Source of the DNA: Nitrospina sp.
GTDB taxonomy: Bacteria > Nitrospinota > Nitrospinia > Nitrospinales > VA-1
Reading direction: 5' to 3'
Length of the DNA stretch: 36,269 bases
NCBI GenBank assembly: GCA_002721515.1
Contig: PBKP01000005.1
Location: 1-36,269, forward strand
Positions 34,109-36,269 of the stretch are shown here, piece after piece. Below the pieces are notes generated by a model that was not told the DNA's origin, ran no database searches, and worked only from the letters and a program-made list of their open reading frames with translations. Position numbers and translations under genes: made by a program. Every line of letters starts with the position of its first letter. Within the stretch, counting starts at the first letter, position 1.

Positions 34109-34148
34109 GTTACTTTCCCCATAAGAGGGAAAATGGTATTATTGTAAC
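34109..34148 (+). promoter_or_regulatory. Nested inverted repeats before radical SAM start
   Basis: TTTCCC (34114-34119) and GGGAAA (34127-34132) with a 7-base loop lie inside a wider GTTAC (34109-34113) / GTAAC (34144-34148) pair, immediately before the ATG at 34152. It could be an operator or a leader hairpin masking the start; there is no separate ribosome-binding site. Confidence 0.35.
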
Positions 34149-34151
34149 ATC

Positions 34152-35954
34152 ATGAAAACATTATTGATTTTTCCGGCTCAGTGGTATCCAACTCAGCCTT
34201 ATCTGAGCACCCCTTACCTAACTGCCTATTTGCAAGATAAGGGATGGCAGGTATCACAACGAGATTTTAACATTGAATCTTACGATCATTTCTTATCTGC
34301 GCCCTTATTACGTCAAGCAGAGGAAATGATGAGGCAACATCAGCATTCTTTAAAAAACCAAAACTCCCTGTCAATCAAGGAAAAATCGCATCTCGATGTT
34401 CTAACAATGGGGCTAAAGTTTTCGGATAGAATTATTGAAGGGGTTGAAGAAGCCAAATTAGTAATGCGAACACCTGAACGTTTCTTTGATTTTAACGCAT
34501 ATCAACAAGCAGATATGGTTATAAAATCAGCTTTAAAACTTGTTTCTGATGCCTATGCACCCTCTATATTCAATCTTTCTACCTTTGAAAGCGGTACACG
34601 AGCAGAAGAATCTACGCAAAAAGCTCATAAAACGACCCGTGATACAACTACTAACCCGTTCATCAACTTATATGAAAATTTTTTACTGCACACAGAAAAC
34701 TGGCAGAAATGTGACGTAGTGGGAATATCTATAATCGGAATATCGCAAATCATTCCAGGGCTCACTCTTGCGAGAATGCTGAAAGAAAAATATCCACACC
34801 TGCATATAACTTTAGGAGGCCCAATTTTCAGTGTCAACGCAGGCCAGTTAATCAATCATCCTGAGTTTTTTGAGGATTTTTGCCACAGCGTAATCACATT
34901 CGAAGGAGAAGAGCCAATGCACCGCCTACTATCTGCATTGAAAGCAGGCGATTCTCTCCATAGCGTTCCCAACCTCTTACACGTGGATGCCGGAAAAGTA
35001 TTACAAAATCAAGAAAGAGTGGAACTCAGATTTGAGGAATTGCCAAACCCAGTTTTTGACGAACTCCCGATGGACAAATATCTATCACCCTATCCAATAA
35101 TACCTGTGCTGCAAAGCCGTGGTTGCTATTGGGGCAAATGCACATTTTGCACGCATAGCTTTGTTTATGGTCATCGTTACGGAAAACAAAAAACTCAAGC
35201 AATGGTCGATGAACTAGAAAACTTAATGGAAAAATATAACACTAAATATTTTACTTTTTCTGACGAAGCAGTATCTCCGCATTCGTTAAATGACGTATCT
35301 GAAGAAATGATCGAGCGCGGAGTCGAAATATGCTCTCTAGCCTTATTAAAATTTGAAAAGGTAATGGACGAAGATTTATTTTTGAAAATGAAAAAAGCCG
35401 GATTCATGTTTCTTATGTTTGGGCTTGAAAGTGCGAATGATAGAGTGTTAGCCCTTATTGAAAAAGGAACTACTAAAGAAGTAGAACGCGACGTATTGAT
35501 GAAAAGTCATAATGCTGGAATTTGGAATCATTCGTTTTTATTTTTCGGATTTCCAACAGAAACCCGCGAAGAAGCCCAGGAAACCATCGATTTTCTTCGA
35601 AACAATTTACAATCAATTCATTCCTTCGGACCCGGCGTATTTTTATTAAATCGCGATTCGAGTTGCTACCAATTTCCAGAAAAGTTTTCTATTGAAAAAA
35701 TAATTGAAGACCCCAACCGCAATATTGCAATGAATCTCGATTTTATTGCAAAAGAAGGTATGACGCGGGAGGAGGCAGTAGAAATGAACGACACATGCAT
35801 ACGTATGGCAGAAGAACATTTTGAATCACTCAAAATTTGGGGAACACTGCCACGCGAACATTTTTTACTCTATATTGATAAATTTGGGAAAGACGCATTA
35901 AACGGTAAGCAACCTCCTACCGCAGAAGAGGAAAAGGTTCTTTGCCGAGTATAG
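34152..35954 (+). CDS. B12-binding-type radical SAM protein with CX4CX2C motif
   Basis: A 600-residue protein. The first 170 residues include an N-terminal strand (LLIFPAQWYPTQPYLSTPYL) and a helical insertion; residues about 185-265 are the cobalamin-binding-like Rossmann part (DVVGISIIGISQIIP, ITLGGPIF, EGEEPMHRL). The radical SAM core has its cluster cysteines at 325, 330 and 333 (SRGCYWGKCTFC), a CX4CX2C spacing shared by a subgroup of these enzymes rather than CX3CX2C, followed by FTFSDEAVS, FMLFGLESANDRVL and FFGFPTETREEA. Substrate unknown. A paralogue follows 25 bases later, so they are probably an operon. Confidence 0.88.
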   Translation: MKTLLIFPAQWYPTQPYLSTPYLTAYLQDKGWQVSQRDFNIESYDHFLSAPLLRQAEEMMRQHQHSLKNQNSLSIKEKSHLDVLTMGLKFSDRIIEGVEEAKLVMRTPERFFDFNAYQQADMVIKSALKLVSDAYAPSIFNLSTFESGTRAEESTQKAHKTTRDTTTNPFINLYENFLLHTENWQKCDVVGISIIGISQIIPGLTLARMLKEKYPHLHITLGGPIFSVNAGQLINHPEFFEDFCHSVITFEGEEPMHRLLSALKAGDSLHSVPNLLHVDAGKVLQNQERVELRFEELPNPVFDELPMDKYLSPYPIIPVLQSRGCYWGKCTFCTHSFVYGHRYGKQKTQAMVDELENLMEKYNTKYFTFSDEAVSPHSLNDVSEEMIERGVEICSLALLKFEKVMDEDLFLKMKKAGFMFLMFGLESANDRVLALIEKGTTKEVERDVLMKSHNAGIWNHSFLFFGFPTETREEAQETIDFLRNNLQSIHSFGPGVFLLNRDSSCYQFPEKFSIEKIIEDPNRNIAMNLDFIAKEGMTREEAVEMNDTCIRMAEEHFESLKIWGTLPREHFLLYIDKFGKDALNGKQPPTAEEEKVLCRV

Positions 35955-35979
35955 TTGTAATAACATTTGGAAACAAAAT

Positions 35980-36269
35980 ATGAAAAATTTACTTATATTT
36001 CCACCTGACTGGTTACCTTCAGAACCTTATTTGAGCTTGCCCTCTCTAACCTCAGTATTGCGCCCAGCCGGGCACGAGGTCGTTCAAATGGATATTAATG
36101 TTGAAATGTACGATTTATTTTTTAGTAAACAATTTATCGATCACGTAGCCCAACGTATCTCTCACGAAAAACGGCATCTTTTGGAAGTTCAGGAAAAACG
36201 TGAGTTGGACCAAGAAGAACAGGAGTTACTTGACAGACTATTGACTTGCGGACCAGAGCTTTTTGAAAA
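35980..36269 (+). CDS. Second B12-binding-type radical SAM protein, N-terminal part (cut by window end)
   Basis: Open from an ATG at 35980 to the window end (96 codons). It begins MKNLLIFPPDWLPSEPYLSL and continues with a LTSVLRPAGHEVVQMDINVEMYDLFF segment in two steps, paralleling the preceding protein (LLIFPAQWYPTQPYLSTPYL, then GWQVSQRDFNIESYDHF). This is a tandem duplicate. The radical SAM motif is expected beyond the window. Its start has no strong ribosome-binding site; it may be read by coupling with the gene 25 bases upstream. Confidence 0.75.
   Translation, partial: MKNLLIFPPDWLPSEPYLSLPSLTSVLRPAGHEVVQMDINVEMYDLFFSKQFIDHVAQRISHEKRHLLEVQEKRELDQEEQELLDRLLTCGPELFE

Larger units (their letters stand above)
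33802..34151. other. Divergent intergenic region between rpmH and radical SAM genes
   Basis: About 350 AT-rich bases. It contains the rpmH promoter (33900-33928) and nested inverted repeats upstream of the radical SAM start (34109-34148). rpmH often lies near dnaA and the replication origin, but I found no cluster of TTATCCACA-type DnaA boxes here and no dnaA. Confidence 0.5.

Noticed and set aside
33802-34151. Replication origin next to rpmH
   Set aside because: No cluster of DnaA boxes and no dnaA or dnaN in the window.
1-36269. CRISPR arrays, tRNA or rRNA genes, and insertion sequences
   Set aside because: I looked for regularly spaced repeats, tRNA-like ends and transposase-like reading frames and saw none; the remnants present are of metabolic and glycan genes.

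Overview
The window is a stretch of a low-GC (mostly 30-40%) chromosome from a Gram-negative bacterium. The diderm inference rests on a 545-residue YidC with a large periplasmic domain and on the amount of surface-carbohydrate machinery. The mix of B12-binding radical SAM enzymes, LIC12162-type and TIGR04326-type surface carbohydrate proteins, and a CotH/VTC/DUF4956 set would fit an environmental lineage such as Nitrospinota or a neighbour. That placement is a guess; no rRNA or other decisive marker is present.

Region 1 (1-9982, + strand). The tail of a radical SAM enzyme and a methyltransferase are followed by a four-gene block: a membrane-anchored TPR-like protein, a large CotH-kinase/beta-helix protein, a VTC-domain protein and a DUF4956 membrane protein. 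A large GT-B-like protein and a second methyltransferase close the region. The CotH gene is compositionally mosaic: it drops from about 60% to about 30% GC near 4730.

Region 2 (10043-25257, mostly - strand) is a surface-glycan locus with signs of repeated rearrangement. It holds an LIC12162-family protein, a NeuB-like synthase lacking its SAF domain and coupled to a KdsC-like phosphatase, a B12 radical SAM enzyme, an FkbM methyltransferase, an old yellow enzyme, a TIGR04326-type protein, two uncharacterised beta-rich proteins, a zinc-ribbon methyltransferase and a radical SAM/SPASM enzyme. Between them lie recognisable gene remnants: an MBOAT acyltransferase head (15826-16128) and an LIC12162 tail with an in-frame stop (17414-17641). 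A third remnant, a frameshifted second copy of the B12 radical SAM gene's 3' end, lies just beyond (25578-25795).

Region 3 (25791-31282) is a more ordinary metabolic region. It contains a tightly packed operon of an ATP-grasp-like protein, a glutaredoxin-like protein and a lysine 2,3-aminomutase, then a Lon-substrate-binding-domain protein, a DDAH-like amidinohydrolase with a gamma-glutamylcyclotransferase-like partner, and thioredoxin.

Region 4 (31400-33928, - strand) is the conserved rpmH-rnpA-yidD-yidC operon with a near-consensus promoter; rpmH is a 44-codon gene. Region 5 (34152-end) carries two tandem paralogous B12-binding radical SAM genes, the second cut by the window edge.

The best candidates for undescribed biology are the ATP-grasp/Grx/KamA operon, the SAF-less NeuB/HAD pair followed by a 35-codon ORF, the operon containing the two beta-rich unknowns, and the CotH/VTC/DUF4956 block with its extra partner.
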